NCBI RefSeq assembly: GCF_900182615.1 | Contig: NZ_FXTE01000019.1 | Span: forward strand, 1-61,286 | Origin: Ruegeria faecimaris | GTDB taxonomy: Bacteria > Pseudomonadota > Alphaproteobacteria > Rhodobacterales > Rhodobacteraceae | Reading direction: 5' to 3' | Length of the DNA: 61,286 nucleotides | Shown: piece after piece, positions 32,943 to 42,357 of the stretch | Layout: each line of letters opens with the position of its first letter | Numbering within the stretch: the stretch's first letter is position 1 | Notes under the pieces: generated by a model | What the model saw: the letters and a program-made list of their open reading frames with translations, nothing else | Databases searched by the model: none | Told to the model about the DNA's origin: nothing | Program-made: the position numbers and the translations under genes

Positions 32943-35636
32943 TTGGAATCCCTTCTGGTCCTTCTTGCGTTGGTTGCGCTGGCTATTCCTTTGACCATTG
33001 TGCTGCTGCTTGTCAGTCAGGTTCGGTTGCGGCGGCGGGTCGTCCGGTTAGAGGCGGACATCCTGTCACTGAAACAAGGCACCAATACTGAACCAGAACC
33101 CGCGACAGAGCCCGAGCCCAAGGCGCAGGCTATTCCGACCAAAGCGCCTCCAGTGTGGCCGACAGCCGACCAACCTGAGACCGAACAGCCAATCCCCCCG
33201 CAATCTCCTCAAGAAGCACTGGTTTTCAGCTCTGACCGTTTTGCTTTGCTGCAGGAATGGCTGCAGGAAAACTGGTTCTATGTCGTTTCGGCACTGTCGC
33301 TGGCACTGGCGGGAATTTTCTTGGTGCAATACGGCGTCGAGAACGGGTTGCTGCCGCCGTCGGCACGTGTCGTTGCCGCATTGTTGTTTGGCGCGGCGCT
33401 GATTGTCAGCGGAGAGGTCATTCGCAGGCGCTATGGCGATGGCGTGGACTCCGCGAGCGCCTATTTGCCCTCGGTGTTCTCAGGCGCGGGGCTGGTCACA
33501 CTGTTTGGCGGCGTTCTGGCGGCGCGGCAACTATATGGCTTGATCGGCCCTGAATTTGCGCTTGTCGCCATGATTGGCGTTGCATCTGTCGGGCTGGTTT
33601 TGGGCTGGTTCCATGGTCCGCTATTGGCAGCTGTCGGATTGACAGGTGCCTTTGCCTCCCCATTCTTGGTCGGTGGCTCTTCGGATGATCCGACCTGGTT
33701 ATATGGCTACTTCCTAACCATAACGGTTCTGGGCCTGGGCATAGACACCGTCCGCCGATGGGCGTGGATTTCGGTTCTGACACTGGTCGGAGGTTATTCT
33801 TCGTGTCTGCTGCTGGTCCTGTCGGAACCGATGACAGAGCCGGGCTATCTGACCTGCATCACCGCCTTTGCGCTCATCACTATTGCGATTCCGGTCCGGC
33901 GAATTTGGCCTGATCACACCGGCCCGATGGTCAGCGAAATGATCCGACGCCAAAGCGGTAAGGCATGGCCCGAGTTTCCGACGCGTCTGGCATTTGGTGC
34001 GGTTGCGGTCAGCTCGGCCATCCTGGCGCTGCACTGGCCGGATTCCGCCGGTGAGTTCTGGTTGAGCCTGACGCTTTTGGCTGGTCTGGCCCTTGCGATG
34101 ATCGTTTGGACAAGCGGGGCGAGGGCACTTCAGGACATCAGTGTTTTCCCGATTGTTGGCCTTGTCTCGCTCGTATTTCTCCAGGGGTGGGATCGTGGCA
34201 AAGTCGCACAGCGTTTTGCTGAGACCTATGCCGAAACCCCCGAGGCGGATTTTCCCTTTGTCGTGACATTGCTTGTGGCACTGGGTGCAGCCCTGTCAGT
34301 TGCGGCGGCGTGGCGGTCGATGCAGCAGGGGCGCTATGGCGTGGTCTGGGCGGCTGGGGCGGTAATAACCGCACCGATACTTGCCATCGCTCTTGAGATC
34401 GCTTGGCGCCCGGCCGAGGTTTTGGGCGCGTATTTCTGGGGGCTGCACGCAATGGCTCTGGGTGCCTTGATGGTGGTCTTTGCCGAACGCTATGCGCGCG
34501 TGGATGGTGAACAACGTATACGTCCTGCGCTGGCCACGTTATCCGCGCTGTCCTGTCTTGCATTTGCCTGTGTCATCGTGCTGAGTTCTGGCGCCTTGAC
34601 GATTGCGCTGGTTGTGACCGTTGTAGCCGCTGCCGCGCTGGATCGTCGGTTCAACCTGCCTCAGCTCAGTTGGTTTATCTGGGCCGGGGTCTTCACGGTG
34701 ACTGTGCGGCTGATCCTGAACCCGGGCCTGTACTGGGCCAATACGGTGCCGGTCGGTGAAATGACGTTGGTCTATGGCGCCGCCACCCTTGGATATGTTC
34801 TCGCCTGGGGCCTGATCCGGGGATTGAACCGCCCCGTTGCAATCTTGCTACTGGAAAGCGCAGCCTGGGCAACCGCGGGGATATTGCTGTCATTGCTGCT
34901 GCTGCGCTGGCTGGAAGGGTTCGGTCAAGGAGGGATGGAGGACAGCCATTGGGGGTTGGGCCTGATGGCGGTGATCTGGCTGCTGTTGGCGGCGGCACAG
35001 ATACGGCGGTTCGCTTTGGGCGGGCCGTTGAACTATGTCCGCTATGGGCTGGCGGCGTTCTTTGCCGCCCATGCCCTGTTCCGACTTGCGCAAGCGCTGA
35101 CCGAGGCAAATCCCGTTCTTTATTTGCACAGTGATCCCGTGTTGGGGCCTGCGCTGATGAACACGCTTGCCATAGCCTACCTTCTTCCTGCCGGGGTCCT
35201 TGCCATGTCAGCCTGGCGCGTTGAACCGATGCCGGTTTGGTTGCGGCAGGGCTGTTTCGGTCTTGCGGGTGCGCTTGCAGCATATTGGTTGGGTGCTTCT
35301 ATTCGTCATTTCTGGCAGGGTCCCGGTGGCATGTATGTCGGGGCTGGGGTCAGCCAACCAGAGCTTTACACCTATACCTTGGCCCTTTTGATTGCAGGCG
35401 CGGCGCTATTTTATCAATCTTTGGCCCGTCGGTCCGACCTGTTGCGCAAATTGGGGCTGGCTGTGATCGGACTGGCCGTGGCTAAGGTATTTCTGATCGA
35501 CATCGCCGGGCTGGGCGGCCTGATCCGGGTCTTTTCGCTGCTGGCGCTGGGGCTTGCACTGGCCGGTTTGGCGTGGCTGAATCGCTGGGCAAAGCTGCGC
35601 CAATCGCCACAAGGGGCGGAACCTCTGGACCATTAG
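32943..35636 (+). CDS. DUF2339 family multi-pass membrane protein
   Basis: This 897-residue protein has a short N-terminal anchor, a Pro/Glu-rich linker (about residues 48-95), and some 24 or more closely spaced hydrophobic helices. The opening of the helical region, NWFYVVSALSLALAGIFLVQYGVE, and the C-terminal LGLAVIGLAVAKVFLIDIAG are typical of DUF2339. The start is TTG, supported by an AGGAG ribosome site about seven bases upstream and by the absence of a better codon. It follows the DUF2269 gene by 95 bp. Function unknown. Confidence 0.85.
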   Translation: MESLLVLLALVALAIPLTIVLLLVSQVRLRRRVVRLEADILSLKQGTNTEPEPATEPEPKAQAIPTKAPPVWPTADQPETEQPIPPQSPQEALVFSSDRFALLQEWLQENWFYVVSALSLALAGIFLVQYGVENGLLPPSARVVAALLFGAALIVSGEVIRRRYGDGVDSASAYLPSVFSGAGLVTLFGGVLAARQLYGLIGPEFALVAMIGVASVGLVLGWFHGPLLAAVGLTGAFASPFLVGGSSDDPTWLYGYFLTITVLGLGIDTVRRWAWISVLTLVGGYSSCLLLVLSEPMTEPGYLTCITAFALITIAIPVRRIWPDHTGPMVSEMIRRQSGKAWPEFPTRLAFGAVAVSSAILALHWPDSAGEFWLSLTLLAGLALAMIVWTSGARALQDISVFPIVGLVSLVFLQGWDRGKVAQRFAETYAETPEADFPFVVTLLVALGAALSVAAAWRSMQQGRYGVVWAAGAVITAPILAIALEIAWRPAEVLGAYFWGLHAMALGALMVVFAERYARVDGEQRIRPALATLSALSCLAFACVIVLSSGALTIALVVTVVAAAALDRRFNLPQLSWFIWAGVFTVTVRLILNPGLYWANTVPVGEMTLVYGAATLGYVLAWGLIRGLNRPVAILLLESAAWATAGILLSLLLLRWLEGFGQGGMEDSHWGLGLMAVIWLLLAAAQIRRFALGGPLNYVRYGLAAFFAAHALFRLAQALTEANPVLYLHSDPVLGPALMNTLAIAYLLPAGVLAMSAWRVEPMPVWLRQGCFGLAGALAAYWLGASIRHFWQGPGGMYVGAGVSQPELYTYTLALLIAGAALFYQSLARRSDLLRKLGLAVIGLAVAKVFLIDIAGLGGLIRVFSLLALGLALAGLAWLNRWAKLRQSPQGAEPLDH

Positions 35637-35699
35637 CTGTGGGCGTCCTATAAGCGCGGCCATGTATGCCCGTCTGGCCATCATTATTCGAATTATTTC

Positions 35700-35728
35700 C
35701 CCGGCGCTCTGACCACTGAGACGCCGGG
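35700..35728. terminator. hairpin CCCGGCG...CGCCGGG after the DUF2339 gene
   Basis: A 7-bp perfect stem (35700-35706 and 35722-35728) encloses a smaller CTC/GAG pairing. It may end the DUF2339 transcript or lie in the ileS leader. It shows no T-box features. Confidence 0.4.
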
Positions 35729-35799
35729 CAAAGGTGTTTGAGAACTCGCACCGACCGCTTCGATCCCAATACGACCAGATCATCCAAAGGACGCCCCCA

Positions 35800-38712
35800 A
35801 TGTGCGCCGACACGACCCAAACACCTGATTACAAAGACACGCTGAACCTGCCGAAAACCGATTTCCCCATGCGCGCAGGCCTGCCCAAGCGCGAACCCGC
35901 ATGGCTGGAACGCTGGGAAGAGATCGGTGTCTATGACCGCCTGCGTGAAAAACAGGGCCGCACGCCCTTTACCCTGCACGATGGCCCTCCGTATGCGAAC
36001 GGTCACCTTCATATCGGTCACGCGCTGAACAAGACGATCAAAGACATGATCGTGCGCAGCCATCAGATGATGGGCCACGACGCGCGCTATGTGCCAGGAT
36101 GGGATTGTCACGGTCTGCCGATCGAATGGAAGATCGAGGAACAGTATCGCAAGAAGGGCAAGAACAAGGACGAGGTGAACGTTGTCGACTTCCGTCAGGA
36201 ATGCCGCAAGTTCGCCGAGGGCTGGATCGACATCCAGCGTGAAGAGTTCAAGCGTCTGGGCATCACCGGCAACTGGGCCGATCCCTACATCACCATGGAC
36301 TATCACGCCGAGGCTGTGATCGCGGATGAGTTCATGAAGTTCCTGATGAACGGAACGCTCTATCAGGGGTCCAAGCCAGTCATGTGGTCGCCGGTTGAAA
36401 AAACCGCGCTGGCCGAAGCCGAGGTCGAGTATCACGACAAGGAAAGCTTCACCATCTGGGTGAAGTTCAAGGTTGTGAATGCAGCCGATCTGGATGACGC
36501 GTTTGTTGTGATCTGGACGACGACACCTTGGACCATGCCGTCGAACAAGGCTGTGGTCTATGGCAAGGACATCTCCTACGGGCTGTACGAAGTCACTGAT
36601 GCGCCAGAGGAATGCTGGGCTGCTGTTGGCGACAAGTTCCTGCTGGCGGACAATCTGGCCGCTGACGTGCTGGGCCGCGCCCGCTTGAACGACGACCAGT
36701 GGACCCGCGTCCGTGATATCACAGCAGATGAGCTGTCATCTGTCCAACTGGCCCACCCGCTGGCCGGGGCCGAGGGCGGTAATGGCGAATGGGATGACAT
36801 CCGCGACTTCCGCGCGGCTGAGTTCGTGACCGACACAGAAGGAACGGGGTTTGTTCACTGCGCGCCGTCGCACGGGATGGAGGAATTTGAGCTCTACCGT
36901 GATCTTGGCATGCTGGAGCAGGTCATCACCTATAACGTGATGGACGATGGTTCGTTCCGCGCTGATCTGCCGTTCTTTGGCGGCAAATACATCCTGTCCC
37001 GCAAGGGCGGTGAGGGTGATGCCAACAAGTCCGTGATCGATAAGCTGGTTGAGGTTGGCGGGTTGCTGGCGCGCGGAAAGATCAAGCACAGCTATCCGCA
37101 TTCCTGGCGCTCGAAGGCTCCGATCATCTATCGCAACACGCCGCAATGGTTTGCCTCGGTCGACCGCAAACTGGACGACGGCATGGGCGAAATGGGCGAT
37201 AGCATCCGCGAACGCGCCCTGCGTTCGATCGACGAGTTGGTGAAATGGACCCCGCAGACCGGCCGGAACCGTCTGTATTCCATGATCGAGGCCCGGCCAG
37301 ACTGGGTTCTGTCGCGCCAGCGCGCCTGGGGCGTACCGTTGACCTGCTTTACCAAGAAGGGCGCTCTGCCGACCGATCCCAATTTTCTGCTGCGCGACCC
37401 TGGCGTGAATGCGCGCGTCAAAGAAGCGTTTGAACAGGACGGGGCCGATTGCTGGTATCTTGACGGCGCGAAAGAGCGCTTCCTGGGCAATGACTATAAC
37501 CCGGATGACTGGAATCAGGTGTTCGACGTTCTGGATGTTTGGTTCGACTCGGGCTCGACCCATGCCTTTGTGCTGCGCGACCGTGAGGACGGCACCGAGG
37601 ACGGCATCGCCGATGTATATATGGAAGGCACCGACCAGCATCGTGGGTGGTTCCATTCGTCGATGCTGCAGGCCTGCGGCACCAAGGGCCGCGCGCCCTA
37701 TCGCAACGTGGTGACCCATGGCTTTACGCTCGATGCCAAGGGCAACAAGATGTCCAAATCGCTGGGCAACACCATCGTGCCCGAAGAGGTCATCAAGCAA
37801 TACGGTGCCGATATCCTGCGCCTGTGGGTGGCTCAGACCGATTACACCGCTGACCAGCGGATCGGACCTGAAATCCTGAAGGGCACCGCCGACAGCTATC
37901 GTCGGTTGCGCAACACCATGCGGTTCATGCTGGGCTCGCTGGCTGATTTTTCTGAGGCCGACCGGGTGGACCCTGCGGATATGCCGCGCCTGGAACGCTG
38001 GGTGCTCAGCCGTCTGGCCGATTTGGATGAACAGGTGCGAAAAGGATATGCGTCTTTCGACTTCCAGGGCGTGTTCAGTGCGGTGTTCACCTTTGCAACC
38101 GTTGATCTGTCGTCCTTCTATTTCGACGTCCGCAAGGATGCGCTGTATTGCGACGGCGACAATCTGCGCCGTCGTGCCGCGCGCACCGTGCTGGATATAC
38201 TGTTCCACCGTCTGACCACATGGCTGGCCCCAGTTCTGGTCTTCACTATGGAAGAGGTCTGGCTGGAGCGTTTCCCGGGTGACGACAGCTCGGTCCATCT
38301 GGTGGACTTCCCGGATACACCTGCCGACTGGCGCAATACCGAGCTTGAGGCTGGCATGGCCAAGATCCGCCGGGTCCGCCGCGCTGTGACTGCCGCGCTC
38401 GAAGTTCAGAGACAGGATAAGGTCATCGGTTCCAGCCTTGAGGCCGCACCGATCGTGCATGTCGAAGATGGTGAAACCCGCAATCTTCTGGCAACGTTTG
38501 ACGTCGATGACATGTGCATCACGTCCGGTTTGACCGTCACCGGAGATCCGGCCCCGGCCGAGGCGTTCCGCGTGCCGGAAATCGAGGGCGTGGCCGTGGT
38601 GTTCGAAAAGGCTGAGGGCGAGAAATGTCAGCGCTGCTGGAAAATCCTGCCTGATGTTGGGCGCCATGCGCATGACGGCGTGTGCGGGCGTTGTAACGAC
38701 GCGCTGAGCTAA
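35800..38712 (+). CDS. ileS: isoleucyl-tRNA synthetase
   Basis: This 970-residue class I synthetase has the HIGH signature in PYANGHLHIGHALNK and the KMSKS loop (GNKMSKSLGNT). It has a CP1 editing domain (WTTTPWTMPSNKAV) and a C-terminal zinc finger (CQRCWKILP...CGRCNDAL). The ATG at 35800 gives the homologous N-terminus; an in-frame GTG at 35734 would add 22 unlikely residues. Length is typical of bacterial IleRS. Confidence 0.97.
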   Translation: MCADTTQTPDYKDTLNLPKTDFPMRAGLPKREPAWLERWEEIGVYDRLREKQGRTPFTLHDGPPYANGHLHIGHALNKTIKDMIVRSHQMMGHDARYVPGWDCHGLPIEWKIEEQYRKKGKNKDEVNVVDFRQECRKFAEGWIDIQREEFKRLGITGNWADPYITMDYHAEAVIADEFMKFLMNGTLYQGSKPVMWSPVEKTALAEAEVEYHDKESFTIWVKFKVVNAADLDDAFVVIWTTTPWTMPSNKAVVYGKDISYGLYEVTDAPEECWAAVGDKFLLADNLAADVLGRARLNDDQWTRVRDITADELSSVQLAHPLAGAEGGNGEWDDIRDFRAAEFVTDTEGTGFVHCAPSHGMEEFELYRDLGMLEQVITYNVMDDGSFRADLPFFGGKYILSRKGGEGDANKSVIDKLVEVGGLLARGKIKHSYPHSWRSKAPIIYRNTPQWFASVDRKLDDGMGEMGDSIRERALRSIDELVKWTPQTGRNRLYSMIEARPDWVLSRQRAWGVPLTCFTKKGALPTDPNFLLRDPGVNARVKEAFEQDGADCWYLDGAKERFLGNDYNPDDWNQVFDVLDVWFDSGSTHAFVLRDREDGTEDGIADVYMEGTDQHRGWFHSSMLQACGTKGRAPYRNVVTHGFTLDAKGNKMSKSLGNTIVPEEVIKQYGADILRLWVAQTDYTADQRIGPEILKGTADSYRRLRNTMRFMLGSLADFSEADRVDPADMPRLERWVLSRLADLDEQVRKGYASFDFQGVFSAVFTFATVDLSSFYFDVRKDALYCDGDNLRRRAARTVLDILFHRLTTWLAPVLVFTMEEVWLERFPGDDSSVHLVDFPDTPADWRNTELEAGMAKIRRVRRAVTAALEVQRQDKVIGSSLEAAPIVHVEDGETRNLLATFDVDDMCITSGLTVTGDPAPAEAFRVPEIEGVAVVFEKAEGEKCQRCWKILPDVGRHAHDGVCGRCNDALS

Positions 38713-38743
38713 TCAGTGTTCTGCGGCTGAGGCGGAGTCTTTT

Positions 38744-38760
38744 GCGAGGCTCTGCCTCGC
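38744..38760 (+). terminator. hairpin after ileS within a Rhodobacterales-type intergenic motif
   Basis: GCGAGGC and GCCTCGC form a perfect 7-bp stem with a 3-base loop. It is followed by GAGGTATTTTTGGCCAGATG, a motif I recall as common behind genes in this order. The T run in that motif fits transcription termination. Confidence 0.6.
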
Positions 38761-38844
38761 GCTCCGAGGTATTTTTGGCCAGATGAAGATCCGGATCCGC
38801 AGAATTCGGGTTGTGATGCGCGCGGTTTCTGTCAGCCTGTTCGC

Positions 38845-39300
38845 ATGGGAATGATTGCGGTTGAGACCCGTTTCGGGACTTTGGGTGTTGAAGGAACAGA
38901 TGGCGCGGTGACGCGTCTGATCTGGAATGGCGGCAATCAGGGCGAAGTCACGCCCCTGTTGCAGGAGGCCGCCGCGCAGCTGCGCGCCTATGATCAGGGG
39001 CGGTTGGACAGGTTCGATCTGCCTTACCGTATCGAGGGGTCGGAATTCCTGCGTCAGGTTTGCGACCTGATGTTTGCCATTCCGCTGGGCGAAACCAGAA
39101 CTTATGGTGATCTCGCGAAGGAACTCGGTCAGCTCCCGCAACCTGTGGGGCAGGCCTGTGGCGCCAATCCCATTCCGGTGATTATCCCCTGCCACCGGGT
39201 GCTGGCCGCAAACGGGCTGGGCGGGTTTTCAGGTGATGGCGGGATTGAAACCAAAGTCGCGCTGTTGCGCCATGAACGCGCCGCCGGTCTGCTGATCTAG
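38845..39300 (+). CDS. ogt: methylated-DNA-protein cysteine methyltransferase (Ogt/Ada-C type)
   Basis: This 151-residue protein contains the alkyl-acceptor motif IIPCHRVLAANG, with Arg-Thr-Tyr-Gly-Asp at the start of the helical domain, and the closing KVALLRHE. It removes alkyl groups from O6 of guanine in DNA by irreversible transfer to cysteine. ATG at 38845 or 38851 could be the start. It is transcribed alone behind ileS. Confidence 0.92.
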   Translation: MGMIAVETRFGTLGVEGTDGAVTRLIWNGGNQGEVTPLLQEAAAQLRAYDQGRLDRFDLPYRIEGSEFLRQVCDLMFAIPLGETRTYGDLAKELGQLPQPVGQACGANPIPVIIPCHRVLAANGLGGFSGDGGIETKVALLRHERAAGLLI

Positions 39301-39376
39301 AAAGCGGAATTCTGTTGCAATCCCGCTGGTTGATGCCCAATTTGTTTCAAATAGAGATTTCAAAGGATCGCATGGT

Positions 39377-39844
39377 ATGACCGATCAACCAGACCTGGCA
39401 GCTCGTAAAAAGGCCATCATCGACCGCCTTATGTCGCTTGAGGAGCAAGAGCTTGCGACCGCGCAGGCGCATTACGACGCTTTCCTGAAAGATTCGCAGC
39501 TTGATGACCGGGAAGGGCATGACAAGGATGACATCGCGGCCTCGCGTGAGAATGCCGATCTGGCAGCAGCCTTCGATGCGCCGGTTCATGCTCATCATGC
39601 CAAGATCGATGTGATCGAGAATACGGATTTTGATCTGACCGACAGGGTGCAACCGGGTGCGGTGGTCAAGTTCAACAACCGGCGCTTTGTGGTCTGCGTC
39701 TCGACCACGCGGTTCGAAGTGGACGGCAAAACCTATATGGGCATCTCAACCCAAAGCCCGATTTACCTGGCGATGGCAGGCCTGCAACAGGGTGATGTGT
39801 TCGCTCATAACGGAACCGAGTTCGAGGTGCAGGAGGTCCTGTGA
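39377..39844 (+). CDS. GreA/GreB-like protein with atypical N-terminal coiled coil
   Basis: This 155-residue protein has a C-terminal part (about residues 93-155) that matches the FKBP-like domain of Gre factors, for example ISTQSPIYLAMAGLQQGDVF and FEVQEVL. The N-terminal part is helical, with an acidic middle (DDREGHDKDD, then SRENADLAAAF) that recalls the coiled-coil tip of GreA but is not the same. It may bind the RNA polymerase secondary channel. It is not canonical GreA by sequence. It converges on pcs, with only two bases between the stops. Confidence 0.7.
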   Translation: MTDQPDLAARKKAIIDRLMSLEEQELATAQAHYDAFLKDSQLDDREGHDKDDIAASRENADLAAAFDAPVHAHHAKIDVIENTDFDLTDRVQPGAVVKFNNRRFVVCVSTTRFEVDGKTYMGISTQSPIYLAMAGLQQGDVFAHNGTEFEVQEVL

Positions 39845-39846
39845 CC

Positions 39847-40542
39847 TTAAGCTTTGCGCGGCGGGATCACCTGCTGGGAAATTCCTGCGAACACCAGATA
39901 CAAGCTGGTGATCACCAGACCCCAATGGGCCCAGCTTTCGGGGTGGAAATCGACCCAGGCAGCCCATCCGGCGAAGAAGGTCCAGGCAAATGCCATCGGC
40001 AGTGACACATTGCGCCAACGTTCTGTGCGCACTGGGTGGATGAACTTCAATGGCAGGAACATCGCCAGCGAAAGCAGCGTCACCAGCAGCAGGATAACCC
40101 AGAAATTGGGCTCGAGCGCGAAGATCACGATGACGAACATGTTCCAGCAGCCCGGAAAGCCGGAAAAGGAATTGTCCTTCGTTTTCATCCGCGTGTCGGC
40201 GAAATACATGGCGCTGGCAAAGGTGATGACGATGATGGCGAACCAGCCGGTCCAGCCGTCCATCAAGCCCGATTTGAACAGGGCAAAGGCCGGGATGAAC
40301 ACATAGGTCAGGTAATCAATGATCAGATCCAGAAGCACGCCGTCAAATTCCGGGGCGTTCTTTTTGACGTGATAGTGCCGCGCCAAGGGGCCGTCGATAC
40401 CGTCCACAATAAACGAGACGACCAGCCACAGATACATCAGGCTCCACTTCTCTTCGACGGCGGCCAGCATGGCGAGCATTGCAAATACGGCGCCGGTCGC
40501 GGTGAATAGATGTACGGAAAGAGCTTTGAATCTGTGTGTCAT
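39847..40542 (-). CDS. pcs: phosphatidylcholine synthase
   Basis: This 231-residue integral membrane enzyme has the CDP-alcohol phosphotransferase motif DGIDGPLARHY...DGVLLDLIIDY (the DG-x2-AR...G/D-x3-D-x3-D pattern) and about seven helices. Pcs condenses CDP-diacylglycerol with choline to give phosphatidylcholine, a route common in alphaproteobacteria. The ATG at 40542 was chosen over upstream codons because it has the family N-terminus (MTHRFKALSVHLFTATGA). It lies 67 bp downstream of xerC on the same strand. Confidence 0.93.
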   Translation of the reverse strand: MTHRFKALSVHLFTATGAVFAMLAMLAAVEEKWSLMYLWLVVSFIVDGIDGPLARHYHVKKNAPEFDGVLLDLIIDYLTYVFIPAFALFKSGLMDGWTGWFAIIVITFASAMYFADTRMKTKDNSFSGFPGCWNMFVIVIFALEPNFWVILLLVTLLSLAMFLPLKFIHPVRTERWRNVSLPMAFAWTFFAGWAAWVDFHPESWAHWGLVITSLYLVFAGISQQVIPPRKA

Positions 40543-40609
40543 GGTGTCTCTTGAATGATGCGCGGGCCAGATGCAAACCAAAAGCCCGGTCAATTTGGAT
40601 AGTGTTTGC

Positions 40610-41530
40610 TTAGGCTTTTGGGTGGGTGCGGTTGTAAACTTCCATCAGGCGCGCCGTGTCGACCGCAGTATATGCTTGGGTGGTGGACAGCGATGCGTGG
40701 CCCAGCAATTCCTGAATGGTGCGTAGATCACCGCCCGCAGACAGCAGGTGGGTCGCGAAACTGTGGCGCATGGCATGGGGTGTTACAGTGGAGGGCAGCC
40801 CAAGCTGCTGGCGCGCTTTGGCCATCACACCTTGAATGGCTCGGGGGTTCAGGGGGCCTCCGCGAACCCCGCGAAACAGTGCCTTCTCCCTGGATTGGGG
40901 GTGGGGGCACAGCTTTACATATTGATCTACAGCTGTTTGCGCGACCGGCAGGACCGGGACGACCCTTTCCTTGTTTCCCTTGCCGGTGATCCGCAGCGAG
41001 TTGGGCAAAGGGGTATCCGCTCCGGTCAGTGAGAGAGCCTCGGAAATACGCAAACCACAGCCATATAAAAGAGTAACGACTGCAACGTCGCGGGCAGAAA
41101 CCCAGTCGCTGGCTGATTGCATCTCGACCGTTTCAATCATCGCACGTGCGGCATCCTCGGCCATGGGTCGAGGGAGTTTTTGGGTAAATTTGGGGGCGCG
41201 CGTCGACAGAACTGCGGTCGGCTCAAACCCTTCACGCTCGGAAAGCCAACGGTAGAAGGTTTTTACGGCGGAAAGTTTGCGCGCAAGCGAGCGCGAGCCA
41301 ACGCCGGATGCGCGCTGATCGGCCATCCATGCCCGCATGTCCGAGATCGTAATCCGTGCAATCGCCGCCATCCCCTGGCTTTCGCTATGGTGCAGTGTCA
41401 TGAAGGACAGAAATTCGGACACATCCCCCCGATAGGCGGTCAGCGTGTTTTCGGACCGGCCTGACAAGGCCCCCAGGCCATCAAGCCAGTTTTGCAGTGC
41501 GTCACGACAAGCCGGAGAAATAAGGCTCAC
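40610..41530 (-). CDS. xerC: tyrosine recombinase XerC
   Basis: This 306-residue recombinase has an N-terminal SAM-like core-binding domain and a catalytic domain with the full set R (GLRISEAL), K (TGKGNKER), H-x-x-R (PHAMRHSF), H (LLGHASL) and Tyr (TTQAYTAVD). XerC acts with XerD at dif to resolve chromosome dimers. The GTG at 41530 overlaps the stop of the DUF484 gene in GTGA, which decides the start; the frame continues upstream but over the DUF484 gene. The DUF484-xerC order supports the assignment as XerC rather than XerD. Confidence 0.9.
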   Translation of the reverse strand: MSLISPACRDALQNWLDGLGALSGRSENTLTAYRGDVSEFLSFMTLHHSESQGMAAIARITISDMRAWMADQRASGVGSRSLARKLSAVKTFYRWLSEREGFEPTAVLSTRAPKFTQKLPRPMAEDAARAMIETVEMQSASDWVSARDVAVVTLLYGCGLRISEALSLTGADTPLPNSLRITGKGNKERVVPVLPVAQTAVDQYVKLCPHPQSREKALFRGVRGGPLNPRAIQGVMAKARQQLGLPSTVTPHAMRHSFATHLLSAGGDLRTIQELLGHASLSTTQAYTAVDTARLMEVYNRTHPKA

Positions 41531-42234
41531 GACAGCCAATGGCGCATCGACCGTTCGAAGACACCAGCAAAGAAAGTCAGAAGATCCGTGCCCAGCTTTG
41601 GCGTAAAGTGCCTGGGGTCTTTTGCGCTCATGATGATCATGCCAGGCAGGCGGCCTTCGCCCAAATCCAGCCTCAGACAAGCTTCGGAGCGCAGGTGATC
41701 CGCATCACTGCCGAATATCCTGTGCGCGGGGTGGATGATTTCACGCAAGACGACCTCGCGTGCTGGGCCGCTGTGGTCAAAGGTCAGATAGTTGTCGACG
41801 AAACCGGGTTCGACGATGGCCAGCACGCCAGCCAGTCTTGAGATAGCCGGGTCTTTCTGGACTGCCGTCGTTTCAAGAACCAGCGTAATGCGTTCGACAC
41901 GCAGTATGTCAGCCACATCTGCACCAAGTATTTGCAGGAATTCCTCAAATCCGACCGGTTCAAGTAGCCGAAGAATGGCCCGATGAACCTGATTTGTGCC
42001 TGCCAGATTTTCATAGGCTGCCGCAATGACCGAGCGGTGCGTATCCTCCAGCCGGTCCAGCCGGGCTTCGAGCCGTTGCATGGCTATGCCGCGCAGGTCG
42101 ATGACGTTATTCCCGCGCGCCTGCTCATTTGCGGTGACGAGGGCCTGCATCAGGTCCTTGTCATCCAGAATGGCATCTGGTTCGGCCAGAATCGCCTCGC
42201 GCAAGGTGTCCTTGAGTATGGTGTTGCTGCTCAT
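41527..42234 (-). CDS. DUF484 family protein
   Basis: This 235-residue protein has an N-terminal coiled-coil region (NVIDLRGIAMQRLEARLDRLED) followed by a GAF-like domain (about residues 80-230). DUF484 genes sit directly upstream of xerC in many proteobacteria, as here with a 4-base overlap. No function is proven. Confidence 0.88.
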   Translation of the reverse strand: MSSNTILKDTLREAILAEPDAILDDKDLMQALVTANEQARGNNVIDLRGIAMQRLEARLDRLEDTHRSVIAAAYENLAGTNQVHRAILRLLEPVGFEEFLQILGADVADILRVERITLVLETTAVQKDPAISRLAGVLAIVEPGFVDNYLTFDHSGPAREVVLREIIHPAHRIFGSDADHLRSEACLRLDLGEGRLPGMIIMSAKDPRHFTPKLGTDLLTFFAGVFERSMRHWLS

Positions 42235-42357
42235 GTCCTGTCCGGTCTTTTTTATTTTTCGGCCTTATAGCACGGCTTGCCGGATCTGCCTCGGGAAAAA
42301 TGAGCGTCAATTTGAATTTCGCGGGGAATGTGGTCGGGAAAACTCCAGTCTGCAGAG

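Noticed and set aside
35700..35728. T-box riboswitch upstream of ileS
   Set aside because: The hairpin is too simple, no T-box sequence is present, and such elements are not expected in alphaproteobacteria.
36736..38673. 645-codon open frame antisense to ileS
   Set aside because: It lies fully opposite a conserved synthetase, has no domain, and reflects high GC with few stops in that frame.
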